63,111 bases of DNA from Caldilineae bacterium (GCA_020634555.1 JACKBK010000019.1:1-63111), one strand, 5' to 3'; shown: positions 28,109 to 36,929, counted from the first letter of the stretch. Program-made: numbers and translations. Notes: generated from the sequence alone by a model not told the origin.

Positions 28109-29905
28109 TCACTCCGCGCCCAACCAACCTGTATACACCGCCTGCTGCTCGGCAGTCACTCCCTCGACCGGGGTGATGTCCAGGCGGTTGTACGGACGCT
28201 GCCCCAGGGTGATCTCCACCGCGCGCAGCTCGTCACGGCGGAAGTAGGTGACGGTGACACGCTCGCCGATCTCCCGGTCGCCCAGCCGGTCGCCGATGGT
28301 CCCCTTGCCAACCCGGAAGCCATCGACGGCGATGATCTCGTCACCCGGTGAAATATCGGCGTGGTAGGCCGGGCCATCGGAGAACACCGTTTGCACCAAC
28401 GTGCGGCCAGCTTCCTCCTTGACCCGCACGCCCAGGCCCGCCGCCCGCTCGCCGTATTCGTCCCCCTTGTACCCATAGGTCATGTCCAGGCCTGCTTTCG
28501 CCAGATAGGCCTCGAACGGCAGTTCAGCCACGCCGCGCACGAAATCATCGAAGAAGGCTTGCAGGCTGCCGCCGGCCACCTCCTCGCAGACCAACTGAAA
28601 CGCCTCGTCGGAGATGCCCCGGTCGTGCAGGGTGAAGTCCTGGTACGTGCGCACCAGCACGTCGTCCAGTGAACGCTTGTTCCCGGTGCGCTCGCGGATC
28701 TCCAGATCCAGCAGCAGCGCGATCAGACTGCCTTTGAGGTAATACGAGACGGTCGTGTTCTGGGTGTTCTCGTCGGGCCGGTAAAACTTGATCCAGGCGT
28801 CGAAACTGGCCGACTCGGCGCTCTGGAAGTGGCGGCCCGGCGTTTGCAACAACCGCAGGATGCGCTCGCCCAGGATCGCCAGCATCCGCTCGGCGCTGAT
28901 CAGGCCAGCCCGCCGCAACAGCACCAGCTCGTAATATGTGGTGAACCCCTCCATCACCCACAGCAGACGGGTGTAGGTCTCCCAGCGATATTCGAAGTCC
29001 TGAAAGCTGGCCGGCAGAATGCGCTTGACGTTCCAGGTGTGGAAGAACTCGTGAGCCAGCAGTGCAATGGAGCGCTCATAGTCGGCCGGCTTGCGAAAAC
29101 TCCAGCGACTGACGGCGTTCGTCGAGGAGTTGCGATGCTCCAGCCCGCCGCCGCGCCGCTCGGTCAGATGCAGGATAAACAGGTAGTTATCGTAGGGCAG
29201 CCCGCCGAAGATGTCGCGCGCCGCCTGGACGATGGCCTGGGTGTCGGCCTGCAACCGTTCGGGGGCCTCGTTGCCATGTCCCCAGACAGCGATGCGGTGG
29301 GGAACACCGTCCACCTCGAAGCGCAGCAGCCGGTGGTTGCTGACCTCCACCGGGCAGTCGATCAAGTGGTCATAGTCGTCAGCGCGGAAGTGATGGCGCA
29401 AGGCGCCGGCGGTTTCCGGGCGCGGCCCGGCGCTGCTGCCGTTGCCACTACTGTAATCGGCCGGCGCGGCCGGCAGCCCGGTGGCCACCTTCCAGTCGGG
29501 ATAGGCCGGTGCGACGCACAGATCCACCGGATGGCTGCGCTGGCCGTCCAGGTAGACAAACAGGTTCGCCCCGTTGAAATATCCATGGCTGGTGTCCAAA
29601 TGGCTGGTGCGCACGGTCAGCTCGTTGGCGTACACCTTGTAACGCAGCGTCAACTCGCCCGCACCGCCCGTTACTCGCCAGGTATTCTTGTTGAGCTTGT
29701 TCCAGGACAGCGGCGCGCCGGCCGCGTCACAGGCCTGAAACTCCTGCACATGGCGAGCGAACTCGCGGATCAGGTAGGAGCCTGGCGTCCACGACGGCAT
29801 GACGAAATCATGGTGCGGCTGGGGAATGCCCGACACGGCCACCTCGACGTGGAAGAGGTGCGTCTCAGGCTGCGGCATCGAAACGGAATAACGAATGGTA
29901 CTCAT
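28109..29905 (-). CDS. M61 family metallopeptidase with C-terminal PDZ domain
   Basis: 598 residues, typical of M61 glycyl aminopeptidases. The N-terminal beta-rich domain opens with RYSVSMPQPETHLF; the catalytic part has AHEFFHTWNVKRI (HExxH zinc site) and MEGFTTYYE supplying the third ligand. A PDZ domain occupies about 495-590 (RTLVQTVFSDGPAYHA, SPGDEIIAVDG). No signal peptide is seen, so it may be cytoplasmic. Only 6 bp separates it from the upstream membrane-protein gene, so the two are cotranscribed. It releases N-terminal small residues, mainly Gly or Ala, from peptides in characterised relatives. Confidence 0.92.
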   Translation of the reverse strand: MSTIRYSVSMPQPETHLFHVEVAVSGIPQPHHDFVMPSWTPGSYLIREFARHVQEFQACDAAGAPLSWNKLNKNTWRVTGGAGELTLRYKVYANELTVRTSHLDTSHGYFNGANLFVYLDGQRSHPVDLCVAPAYPDWKVATGLPAAPADYSSGNGSSAGPRPETAGALRHHFRADDYDHLIDCPVEVSNHRLLRFEVDGVPHRIAVWGHGNEAPERLQADTQAIVQAARDIFGGLPYDNYLFILHLTERRGGGLEHRNSSTNAVSRWSFRKPADYERSIALLAHEFFHTWNVKRILPASFQDFEYRWETYTRLLWVMEGFTTYYELVLLRRAGLISAERMLAILGERILRLLQTPGRHFQSAESASFDAWIKFYRPDENTQNTTVSYYLKGSLIALLLDLEIRERTGNKRSLDDVLVRTYQDFTLHDRGISDEAFQLVCEEVAGGSLQAFFDDFVRGVAELPFEAYLAKAGLDMTYGYKGDEYGERAAGLGVRVKEEAGRTLVQTVFSDGPAYHADISPGDEIIAVDGFRVGKGTIGDRLGDREIGERVTVTYFRRDELRAVEITLGQRPYNRLDITPVEGVTAEQQAVYTGWLGAE

Positions 29906-29911
29906 GGTTCC

Positions 29912-30724
29912 TCACGGTGCAAGGATAAGGACCAGCGCCAGCCCGGCCATGCCCACCAGACTGAACTCCAGCAGCACGCGCCGCGTGAGCTGGCCAAGCA
30001 TGGTTTGCCAGGCAACACCGATCAATAGATAGAAAAGCAACAACAGCAGCAGCCCTGCGCTGAGCGCGCTGAGCGCGCTGAGCAGCAGCGCCCAGGCAAC
30101 CTGCGCCACTACCAGCCCGATAACTGCCGCGTACATAAGGATTTCGCTGGTTTTGCCCAACGTGCCGCGCAGCAGCTCCAGCGCCAGCAGCGCAGCAACC
30201 CCGCCCAGGATCAACGCCCGGCCAATCTCCGACCACGCGCTGGGAATCAGCAGGAAGAGCATCAGCGCGATGGCGTAGCAGACCAGGTTGAGGAAGGCCC
30301 GTGCGCGCCGGTAGCCAGGACTTTCATAGTCGAGACTGAAGTAAAGCGCGGCCAGGACGAAGGCCAGCAGCAGCGCGCCAAGCAGCAGGCCAGCCGCCCA
30401 GTATGGCTCCGAAGGGGCACGCGGCAGCAACACCAGCGCGATCATAGCCACAGCAACAGGCAGCGCCCAGAAGCGGATCGACAGGCGCATCTTGCCCTGT
30501 AGCGCCAGCGGGTGTGCCCGCACCACCGCCTCAGCGCCGGAGCCGGCCAGCAGCGCCACCAACAGCGGCGCCAGCACGCTGGCCGGCAAGGGAAGCTGGA
30601 AGGTTCGCCCTGCCAGAACGACGCTGTCGCCTTGGCCAGGCAGGCTGACCAGCGCGATGGCTGCCATAGTGATCATCACACCCCAGACGGCGATGCTGAT
30701 ACGGTCGCGGAAATCACGTTCCAT
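29912..30724 (-). CDS. Multi-pass membrane protein of unknown function
   Basis: 270 residues with about 8 hydrophobic segments and little else; short loops, several Arg-rich turns (RAHPLALQGKMRLSIR, YRRARAFLN). I do not recognise the family. First gene of a two-gene unit with the M61 peptidase (6-bp gap), so it may be linked to that enzyme. Confidence 0.75.
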   Translation of the reverse strand: MERDFRDRISIAVWGVMITMAAIALVSLPGQGDSVVLAGRTFQLPLPASVLAPLLVALLAGSGAEAVVRAHPLALQGKMRLSIRFWALPVAVAMIALVLLPRAPSEPYWAAGLLLGALLLAFVLAALYFSLDYESPGYRRARAFLNLVCYAIALMLFLLIPSAWSEIGRALILGGVAALLALELLRGTLGKTSEILMYAAVIGLVVAQVAWALLLSALSALSAGLLLLLLFYLLIGVAWQTMLGQLTRRVLLEFSLVGMAGLALVLILAP

Positions 30725-30776
30725 AAGTGGAGATTCTACCGGCGGGCGCTGCTGTTGTCAAAGCACGGCGGGGAAG

Positions 30777-30805
30777 TGACCGGTAAACGGTGAACGGTAA
30801 GCGGA
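30777..30805. repeat. Fragment of repeat family D
   Basis: GACCGGTAAACGGTGAACGG-type half element without the opposite arm; it lies upstream of the membrane-protein gene on the minus strand, within the 473-bp intergenic region 30725-31197 that holds no gene. Confidence 0.4.
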
Positions 30806-30862
30806 CAACAGTTCTATTGACAATCGCCATGGACGCCGCTCGTTCACCGCCCGCCGTTTAGA

Positions 30863-31061
30863 ACTACAACGAGACTTCGGCCTACGCCACCGATTGAAAC
30901 ACCTGCACGTGCGTGCGGCGCAAGTGTCGGTGTCTGGCACCCAAAGTATGCTGAAGCATACTCGAACCACCACTTCGGCAACATGTTTCAACATGTTTTT
31001 TCTATCAGACGATGATTTCAATCATCGTTCAGGTGCCGCAGTATCGAAGTCTCGTTGTAGT
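30863..31061. repeat. Composite MITE-like element with 17-bp inverted ends (family C copy 2)
   Basis: Perfect 17-bp ends ACTACAACGAGACTTCG (30863-30879) and its inverse (31045-31061). Inside lie the CACCTGCACGTGCGTGCGG unit also present at about 53224, two smaller palindromes (AGTATGCTGAAGCATACT and GATGATTTCAATCATC) and a GTTTCAACATG repeat. Size (199 bp), ends and nested content resemble a non-autonomous element rather than a simple REP. Confidence 0.7.
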
Positions 31062-31069
31062 GTTAGAAG

Positions 31070-31186
31070 CTGTTTGAAAAGACTTCGGAAGCCGCCGATT
31101 TCCGGCAACGACTGGCCTCCGCTGAAATATCCTCCGTCTGGCAACCCGGCGACTTCCGAAGTCAGCGCAGACAACTTTTCAAACAG
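31070..31186. repeat. Palindromic repeat family C, copy 3
   Basis: Ends CTGTTTGAAAAG and CTTTTCAAACAG; inside, GACTTCGGAAG and CTTCCGAAGTC. A close copy is at 58727-58846. It sits 12 bp beyond the stop of the lipoprotein gene (minus strand) and may end that transcript. Confidence 0.8.
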
Positions 31187-31197
31187 TCTCTTACTGA

Positions 31198-32961
31198 TCA
31201 CTCGCCGTAGAACGTCGGGCCGTAGAGGAGAAGGGTCATCAGGGCGTCTACGGCGAAGAACAACAGGGCGGCCTTGAGCAGCTCGGGCCGCTTGTTGCGC
31301 CTGATGTAGATCAACATCGACACCAGCGCGATGCCGGCGATGGCCACGGAGACGATCCAGGCCCAGGCAATTGCAAAGGACTCGGGCACCACGTTCATAA
31401 ACGGTGGACGGTCCAGCAACCCGCCCATGATGATCAGTTTGGTGGTCAGATAAAGCACCAAGGCTACCACCAGGGCGAACTGCGCGCCGAGGTTGCCGCG
31501 CAGCGAGCCGTCGTGGCCCGTGATGTAGTAGATCCCCATCACCACGATGATCGGCAGCGCGGCGATGATACTTAACGGCAACAGCGTCAGCCCGGATGCC
31601 ATCCCCCAGGCCAGATCAACGGTGTCGTTGAACGTGTCGTTGCCCGTTCGCTGATCCAGCGCCGCCACGACTCCCGGACGGGTGGATGCGTAGTAGACTG
31701 AGTATTCGCCGGGACTCTCCAGGTCGATCCAGGCGGCGTGCAACTGGCCATCCGGCGAAACCGCGCCGGTGGGATGGAGCGAGAACTGCCGTGTCAGCGC
31801 CGGCTGCTGGTAAGCTGCCAACTGGCCGTTTTCTACCACCAGCAACCCCAATTGAGAGCGCGGATTGACGCGGAAGTCGTAGGTCATGTTGGCCAGCACG
31901 GCCACGCCACTGCCCGACCATGGCAGCGTCTGGGGCATCTCGATGAAACCTGTCCAGACATCGCCCTCAGCCGGAACCGCGACATGGTCTGCCGGCGCAA
32001 AGCGGTCGATCTGCTGATAGCGCGGCTTGGCCTCGTCGGGCACATGGATCGTCTGAATCACCTGCAAGTCCGGATCATCTGCCGGGAATGTGACATTGGA
32101 CAGTTCGGCTGAGCCGGCGGCCAGTCCGGTCCGGTGCTCGACCGACCAGAAAATAGCAACATCGGATCCGTCCACTGCCAAAACAGGCGCCGACTCTAGG
32201 TCGGTCGACGATATTCTTGGATCGGCCACACGCACCGGATCGTTGCTGACCTCGGCGCCGGGCGCCAGCGAGGTGTAGTAGATGTCCTGGCGTGAGGCCC
32301 CAACGGGCAACATCCATGCCAGATGCAGCGTGCCGTCAGCGCCAAACTGGGCTGAGGGCCGGTGACCGTCAGGTCCGATCAACTGCGGGAACCCAACCAG
32401 CGTACCGTCGGGATCGAGGCGGCCATGATACACGCCAACGCCCGGCCCCTCTATCACGTCCCAAACCAAGTGCATATCCCCATTAGGCGCCTGCCGGGCC
32501 ACCACATCGCCGACCTTCTGATCATCCCCCGACAGCCGCTGCGGCTCACTCAACACCTGCCCGTCGCGGCTCAGCGGGAGGTGATACACGCCGTCCAACT
32601 GCCCCGATTCAACGCGGGTCACCAGGAAAAGGTGCAGATCGTCGCCGGCCAGCAACTGGGGAGACTGAGGAAAAATGGTGGTGAGCGCCAGAATCGTGTC
32701 GGTGATCACCAACCCGTCCGGACCGAGCCGAACATAGTCCAGACGCGTGGCATCCTCGGTCTTCACCGGCCAGGTCAGATAGGCGCCCTCGTTGTCAGCG
32801 GCCAGCGCGACCGGCTGGCGGATCGACGTCGTGCCGATCCGGTTTCCGCGGCTCCAGTCCTCCGAGACCTTGAAGCTACGCTCGCGCGCACCCGCGCACC
32901 CGGCCAGGATCACCGACAACAGGATCAGTATCAGCCCGCTCGACAAACGTCGAGAATTCAT
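31198..32961 (-). CDS. Lipoprotein with repeat-rich extracellular part and C-terminal membrane helices
   Basis: 587 residues. Signal peptide ends in LAGC (lipobox, Cys22). Residues about 40-440 contain recurring short blocks around PDG/W-D/H segments (YLTWPVKTED, MHLVWDVIEG, LHLAWMLPVG, LHAAWIDLES) that suggest a beta-propeller. From about 450 on there are 4-5 hydrophobic helices (LPLSIIAALPIIVVMGIYY and further). A lipoprotein whose C-terminus is also membrane-embedded is unusual. I do not recognise a named family; sialidase-like propellers are the nearest visual match. Confidence 0.75.
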   Translation of the reverse strand: MNSRRLSSGLILILLSVILAGCAGARERSFKVSEDWSRGNRIGTTSIRQPVALAADNEGAYLTWPVKTEDATRLDYVRLGPDGLVITDTILALTTIFPQSPQLLAGDDLHLFLVTRVESGQLDGVYHLPLSRDGQVLSEPQRLSGDDQKVGDVVARQAPNGDMHLVWDVIEGPGVGVYHGRLDPDGTLVGFPQLIGPDGHRPSAQFGADGTLHLAWMLPVGASRQDIYYTSLAPGAEVSNDPVRVADPRISSTDLESAPVLAVDGSDVAIFWSVEHRTGLAAGSAELSNVTFPADDPDLQVIQTIHVPDEAKPRYQQIDRFAPADHVAVPAEGDVWTGFIEMPQTLPWSGSGVAVLANMTYDFRVNPRSQLGLLVVENGQLAAYQQPALTRQFSLHPTGAVSPDGQLHAAWIDLESPGEYSVYYASTRPGVVAALDQRTGNDTFNDTVDLAWGMASGLTLLPLSIIAALPIIVVMGIYYITGHDGSLRGNLGAQFALVVALVLYLTTKLIIMGGLLDRPPFMNVVPESFAIAWAWIVSVAIAGIALVSMLIYIRRNKRPELLKAALLFFAVDALMTLLLYGPTFYGE

Positions 32962-33140
32962 GTATTGCTCCTCAGAGGCTTGTGCCGCACACCATGGTAT
33001 ACGGCAGGTTTGGGGTGCATCCTATTTGTCGTGGAGAGTGAAACGTGATGTCATCTTGTCGGGGCGACCTCACGTGTTTCGGTTCGTGTTTCAGGCTGTA
33101 GCAGATGTCATCCACACGAAAACCCGTCAAAACGCCGTAC

Positions 33141-34727
33141 CTAAAGATCATCAGGCGTCGTCGGCAGAACAAACGGCGGCGGCGCAGCAGTCAGGCCAAG
33201 GCGTCGCTCAATCGCCCAGCGCACCACCGGATGATCGCGCCACGGATGTTCGGTCACTCCAAAGCACATCGACCGCTCGTGTCCCTTGCCACACACCACT
33301 ACCACATCGCCGGGGCGTGCAAGGTTCACTGCCTGCAGCACAGCCGCGCTGCGGTCGGGAATGCGGAGGAAATCACGCCCCTCCACACCCCCAGCCCGCT
33401 GTGCACCCTCGGCCATCTGCGCCAGAATCGTGCCAAGCGACTCGGTGCGCGGGTCCTCGGCCGTCAGCACCGTCAGATCGGCCAATCGCACAGACGTTTC
33501 GGCCATCAGGTAGCGCTTTTGCTCGTCGCGCAGTCCGGCGCTGCCGAAAACGGCGATCACCCTGCCGCTGGTCATCTGCCGCACTGCCTCCAGCGCCCGC
33601 TGCAGGGAAATAGGCGTATGCGCAAAATCGACAATCGCGATGAAGTCCTGGCCGCAGTCGATGCGCTCCATACGACCGTCGACACCCGGCGTGGTCGTCA
33701 CGGCGGCGACGATGCGCTTCAGCGGCAACCCAACAGCCAGCCCCGCACCGATAGCCGCCAGGCAGTTGTAAACGTTGAACGGCCCGGCCAGCGGCAGATC
33801 CACCGTCGTCGCGCCGGCCGGCGTCTGCACGGCAAACGTGGTGCGGTCGGGTAGATAGGCGATCTGGCTGGCGTGCAAGTCGGCCGACGAAGTCTCGACG
33901 CCGTAGCTCAACAGCAGGTCGGAAGGAATCGCGCGCAGCGGATCGAAGGACCCGTCGTCCGCGTTGAGAACCGCCACCTTGGGCTGCGAGCTGCCATCGG
34001 GACGCAGCTTACGGGTCGAGCCGGCCAGGCTGCGAAAGAGGGTCGCCTTGGCGTCGAGATAGGCGTCCCAACTACCGTGGTAGTCCAGATGCTCGTGGGT
34101 GACGTTGGTGACGACCGCCACATCAAAATCCACCGCAGCGACCCGCCCCTGGTGCAGACCGTGGGAGGTCGTCTCCAGCACCGCGATCTCGCAGCCCGCG
34201 TCGCGCATCTGCGCCAGGTAGCGCTGTATGTCGGGCGCGTCGGGTGTGGTGACGTGCAACCCGGTATCGAGGTCGGCATCACCGATCTTGGCGCCGATGG
34301 TGCTGATCATGCCCGCGTGCAGGCCAACCGAGCGCAGGATGTGAGTGATCAGGTTGGTTGTCGTCGTCTTGCCGTCGGTGCCGGTGACGCCGATGAGCCG
34401 CATGGCGCGCGTGGGAAAGCCGTACAGCGCCGCAGCCAGTGTCGCCAGCGCCAGCCGGGAGTCGGCCACGCGGACATACGGCGCCGGCCAATCGACAGCC
34501 TGCGCAGCCAGATCCTCCGTGCCGACAACCGCCGCCGCGCCGCGCGCCAGCGCATCAGGAACAAAGCGATGTCCGTCGGTCGTGCCGCCGCGGATCGCGA
34601 CGAAGACTGTTCCCGGCTGCACCTGCCGCGAGTCTGCGGTGACGGCGGAGATGGACGTGTCGGGAATCACCCCGGTCGCCTGGAAATCAGTCAAGGAGCG
34701 AAGCAGGAAAGGGAGGGTTGCGGTCAT
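33141..34727 (-). CDS. murE: UDP-N-acetylmuramoyl-tripeptide synthetase (MurE)
   Basis: 528 residues from the ATG complementary to 34725-34727; a longer frame to 34925 runs through the promoter and is rejected. Domain 1: ADSRQVQPGTVFVAIRGGTTDGHRF. Domain 2: ATP loop GVTGTDGKTTTTNL, TTPDAPDI, ETTSHGLHQGRV, TNVTHEHLDYHGS. Domain 3: GVDGRMERI, DFAHTPISLQRAL, and EDPRTES where E. coli-type meso-DAP ligases have DNPR. It adds the third, usually diamino, residue of the peptidoglycan peptide; the altered motif leaves the amino acid open (Lys, Orn and DAP all possible). It stands alone, without other mur genes. Confidence 0.93.
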   Translation of the reverse strand: MTATLPFLLRSLTDFQATGVIPDTSISAVTADSRQVQPGTVFVAIRGGTTDGHRFVPDALARGAAAVVGTEDLAAQAVDWPAPYVRVADSRLALATLAAALYGFPTRAMRLIGVTGTDGKTTTTNLITHILRSVGLHAGMISTIGAKIGDADLDTGLHVTTPDAPDIQRYLAQMRDAGCEIAVLETTSHGLHQGRVAAVDFDVAVVTNVTHEHLDYHGSWDAYLDAKATLFRSLAGSTRKLRPDGSSQPKVAVLNADDGSFDPLRAIPSDLLLSYGVETSSADLHASQIAYLPDRTTFAVQTPAGATTVDLPLAGPFNVYNCLAAIGAGLAVGLPLKRIVAAVTTTPGVDGRMERIDCGQDFIAIVDFAHTPISLQRALEAVRQMTSGRVIAVFGSAGLRDEQKRYLMAETSVRLADLTVLTAEDPRTESLGTILAQMAEGAQRAGGVEGRDFLRIPDRSAAVLQAVNLARPGDVVVVCGKGHERSMCFGVTEHPWRDHPVVRWAIERRLGLTAAPPPFVLPTTPDDL

Positions 34728-34766
34728 ACGGCTTGTGAACCGGCAGAAAATGCTCGCGGCTGCCCC

Positions 34767-34795
34767 ATTATAAGACGCAGCGGGATGCGGGACAA
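34767..34795 (-). promoter_or_regulatory. Promoter for murE
   Basis: On the minus strand TTGTCC (34795-34790) and TATAAT (34772-34767) with 17 bp between; predicted leader about 33 nt. Confidence 0.65.
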
Positions 34796-34873
34796 ACTTG
34801 GCTGGCTGGGCTGACAAGGTATCGGTCTTAAACTCCGGTGGCAACTTGCCAATCAAGATTGCGTTCATACCGC

Positions 34874-34902
34874 TTGACAATATTACCGCGTCTCGGTAAC
34901 AT
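34874..34902 (+). promoter_or_regulatory. Promoter and operator of the higBA operon, apparently leaderless
   Basis: TTGACA (34874-34879) and TAACAT (34897-34902), 17 bp apart. An inverted repeat TTACCG-cgtct-CGGTAA (34883-34899) fills the spacer and enters the -10, as expected for an autorepressed toxin-antitoxin operon. The -10 ends 6 nt before the toxin ATG, so transcription should start at or near the A of ATG. Confidence 0.7.
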
Positions 34903-34908
34903 TTCCAC

Positions 34909-35190
34909 ATGATCAAGTCCTTCAAATCAAAAGAGACTGAGAAGGTGTTCCAGCGCAGGTATTCCTCCAGGCTTCCGGGAAATATTCAGATAACTGGCTA
35001 CCGAAGATTGGCCATATTGCATTCTGCCAAAGACCTGAAGGACTTGATGCTCCCACCGTCCAATCGATTGGAGAAGTTGCATGGTGGCCGGCAAGGCCAG
35101 CACAGTATTCGGATCGACGATCAATGGCGGATTTGCTTTGTGTGGCAAGATGGCGATGCCTATGAGGTCGAGATTGTGGATTACCATTAG
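34909..35190 (+). CDS. higB: HigB family toxin
   Basis: 93 residues, the standard size of host-inhibition-of-growth toxins of the RelE fold. MIKSFKSKETEKVFQ, LEKLHGGRQGQHSIRIDDQWRICF and the C-terminal VEIVDYH are typical. HigB cleaves mRNA on the ribosome. It precedes the antitoxin, the reversed order characteristic of hig operons, with 13 bp between them. Base composition here is lower in GC than in neighbours, in keeping with acquisition by transfer. There is no ribosome site and the mRNA is predicted leaderless. Confidence 0.93.
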   Translation: MIKSFKSKETEKVFQRRYSSRLPGNIQITGYRRLAILHSAKDLKDLMLPPSNRLEKLHGGRQGQHSIRIDDQWRICFVWQDGDAYEVEIVDYH

Positions 35191-35203
35191 GTGAGGAAAG
35201 ATC

Positions 35204-35527
35204 ATGAAAGAAACACGAATTCCACCGGTTCATCCGGGCGAAGTTTTGCTAGAGGATTTCCTGAAACCGCTCGGAATCAGCCAGTATCGACTGGCGAAAG
35301 AGATGAAGGTTTACCCGCGCAAGATCAATGAGATTGTGCACGGGAGCCGTGGTATTACCGCTGATACGGCATTGCGCCTCAGTCGTTATTTCGGAACATC
35401 CGCCGAGCTCTGGATGAATCTGCAAACACTCTATGATCTGGAAAGGGCGCGAGATGAGATAGAGGAGCAATTGGAAAGAGAGGTTGTGCCATTGGTACGA
35501 GATAACCTTCACATCGCTCCAGTGTAA
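35204..35527 (+). CDS. higA: HigA family antitoxin
   Basis: 107 residues. IPPVHPGEVLLEDFLKPLGISQYRLAKEM leads into an XRE-type helix-turn-helix, with VYPRKINEIVHGSRGITADTALRLSRYFG and LWMNLQTLYDLE as in HigA proteins. It neutralises HigB and, with it, should bind the inverted repeat at 34883-34899. GAGGAAAG precedes the ATG. The frame is intact. Confidence 0.94.
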   Translation: MKETRIPPVHPGEVLLEDFLKPLGISQYRLAKEMKVYPRKINEIVHGSRGITADTALRLSRYFGTSAELWMNLQTLYDLERARDEIEEQLEREVVPLVRDNLHIAPV

Positions 35528-35590
35528 CTCCCGATCTCTGACGGATTGTTCATTTTCGAGGATGGCTGATTGCAAGATTCGGAGATTCAT

Positions 35591-36286
35591 GTGCTTTCGA
35601 TTTCAACCACGAACCGCTGGGAACACACCTTTCCCGATGCAACAATTGGCGTGCTGGAGCTTTCCGGCATCGATAACACGCGTCCGGTTCCCGCGCTAGA
35701 CGGGCAAAAACGGGCCATCGAAGCCGCGTTGCGGGCGCGCTATCAAGGTTACACACGGCAGGATTTCCTGGCGCTCCCGGCAATGGCGGCCTATGCCAGG
35801 TACTACAAACAGTTCAACAAGACCTTCCACGTCCTGCAACAGGTCGAGTCAATTGCCCTGAAAGGCAAGCGGCTGCCCAATGTTTCACCGTTGGTCGACG
35901 CCAACTTCACCGCCGAGGTAGATACGCTGATTCTCACCGCCGGCCACGACGTGGCGAAACTGGCAGGCGCCATCACCATCGACGTTTCACGCGAAGGCGA
36001 CCAGATGGTATTGATGAACGGGAAACCGAAGACCATCCTCCCCGACGACATGGTCATGAAAGACGACGGCGGGATCTGCTGCACCATCATCTACGGACAG
36101 GACAACCGCTCGCCGATCTCGCCCGCGACATCGCACGTCCTGTACGTGGCCTACGCGCCGACCGGTGTTACGCGGAGTGCTGTGGAGACTCACTTCAAGA
36201 AGATCGAAGCAAACATTCGCCTGTTCTCGGAGACGGCTGTGGTGGAACAGTGCACGATGTTGTGTGCAAACGCAGATGTAGGATAG
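35591..36286 (+). CDS. B3/B4 domain protein (PheT editing-domain-like, COG3382)
   Basis: 231 residues from GTG 35591, chosen because CGGAG lies about 6 nt upstream; a TTG at 35570 is possible. The protein is a free-standing B3/B4 domain like the editing module of phenylalanyl-tRNA synthetase beta: RYYKQFNKTFHVLQQVESIALKGK, PLVDANFTAEVDTLILTAGHD and MVMKDDGGICCTIIYGQD. Such proteins may hydrolyse mischarged tRNA, but this is unproven for this one. Its last codons (…CANADVG) and stop are encoded by the left arm of a family B palindrome, so the original C-terminus may have been altered by repeat insertion. Confidence 0.8.
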   Translation: MLSISTTNRWEHTFPDATIGVLELSGIDNTRPVPALDGQKRAIEAALRARYQGYTRQDFLALPAMAAYARYYKQFNKTFHVLQQVESIALKGKRLPNVSPLVDANFTAEVDTLILTAGHDVAKLAGAITIDVSREGDQMVLMNGKPKTILPDDMVMKDDGGICCTIIYGQDNRSPISPATSHVLYVAYAPTGVTRSAVETHFKKIEANIRLFSETAVVEQCTMLCANADVG

Positions 36287-36409
36287 CCCCTTGTGGGCGT
36301 TCCGGGCAACGGGCACAAGGCCCTATCCTACAGCCACCAACACAAATGTCACTGTAGGATAGCCCCTTGTGGGCGTTCCGGGCAACGGACACAAGGCCCT
36401 ATCCTACAG
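36277..36409. repeat. Palindromic repeat family B, second tandem pair
   Basis: Units 36277-36332 and 36352-36409, each TGTAGGATAGCCCCTTGTGG ... CACAAGGCCCTATCCTACA; opposite orientation to the pair at 19262-19412. The first overlaps the stop of the B3/B4 gene. Confidence 0.85.
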
Positions 36410-36437
36410 GTGGTACAAAAGAAACGGAGAAACCTGA

Positions 36438-36887
36438 ATGAGCTGGCAAACTTTGGAAGACCAGGACCCCGATCTGGCTGCGTTTGGCGTCGAGCGGCTG
36501 AACGGCAAGGTGGCTTATCTGGCAACCACTCGCAAGAATGGTGCGCCGCGCGTCCATCCCATGACGCCGATCATCGGTGACGGCTATCTGTTCGTCTTCA
36601 TGGAACCGACCTCACCCAAGGGCCACGACCTGCAGCGCGATAGCCGTTACGCCATCCACTGCGGCGTGACCGACAACAGCGGCGCAAGCGGCGAGTTCTC
36701 CATCTCCGGCCGGGCGCGCCTGGTCGATGACCCGGAGCTGCGGGCGCTGGCAGCCAGACTATCCAGCTACACGCCGGCGGACCGCTATGTCCTGTTCGAG
36801 TTCGACGTCGAGCGCGCCGCATCGACGGTCTACACCAATGACGGGGCCGTTCGCCGCACATGGAAGCTGGCAGACGGCTCAGCGTAA
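36438..36887 (+). CDS. Pyridoxamine 5'-phosphate oxidase-like FMN-binding protein
   Basis: 149 residues, a split beta-barrel flavin-binding fold. LNGKVAYLATTRKNGAPRVHPMTPI is the characteristic N-terminal strand pair; HDLQRDSRYAIHCGV and FSISGRARLVDD follow. Proteins of this size usually bind FMN or F420 and act as small oxidoreductases; genuine pyridoxal phosphate synthesis is unlikely. Start ATG 36438 follows GGAGA. Neighbours are unrelated single genes. Confidence 0.85.
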   Translation: MSWQTLEDQDPDLAAFGVERLNGKVAYLATTRKNGAPRVHPMTPIIGDGYLFVFMEPTSPKGHDLQRDSRYAIHCGVTDNSGASGEFSISGRARLVDDPELRALAARLSSYTPADRYVLFEFDVERAASTVYTNDGAVRRTWKLADGSA

Positions 36888-36929
36888 GCTTCCCAACCGA
36901 AGCAGTCCTGCAAAGAAAAGGGGTGTGGG

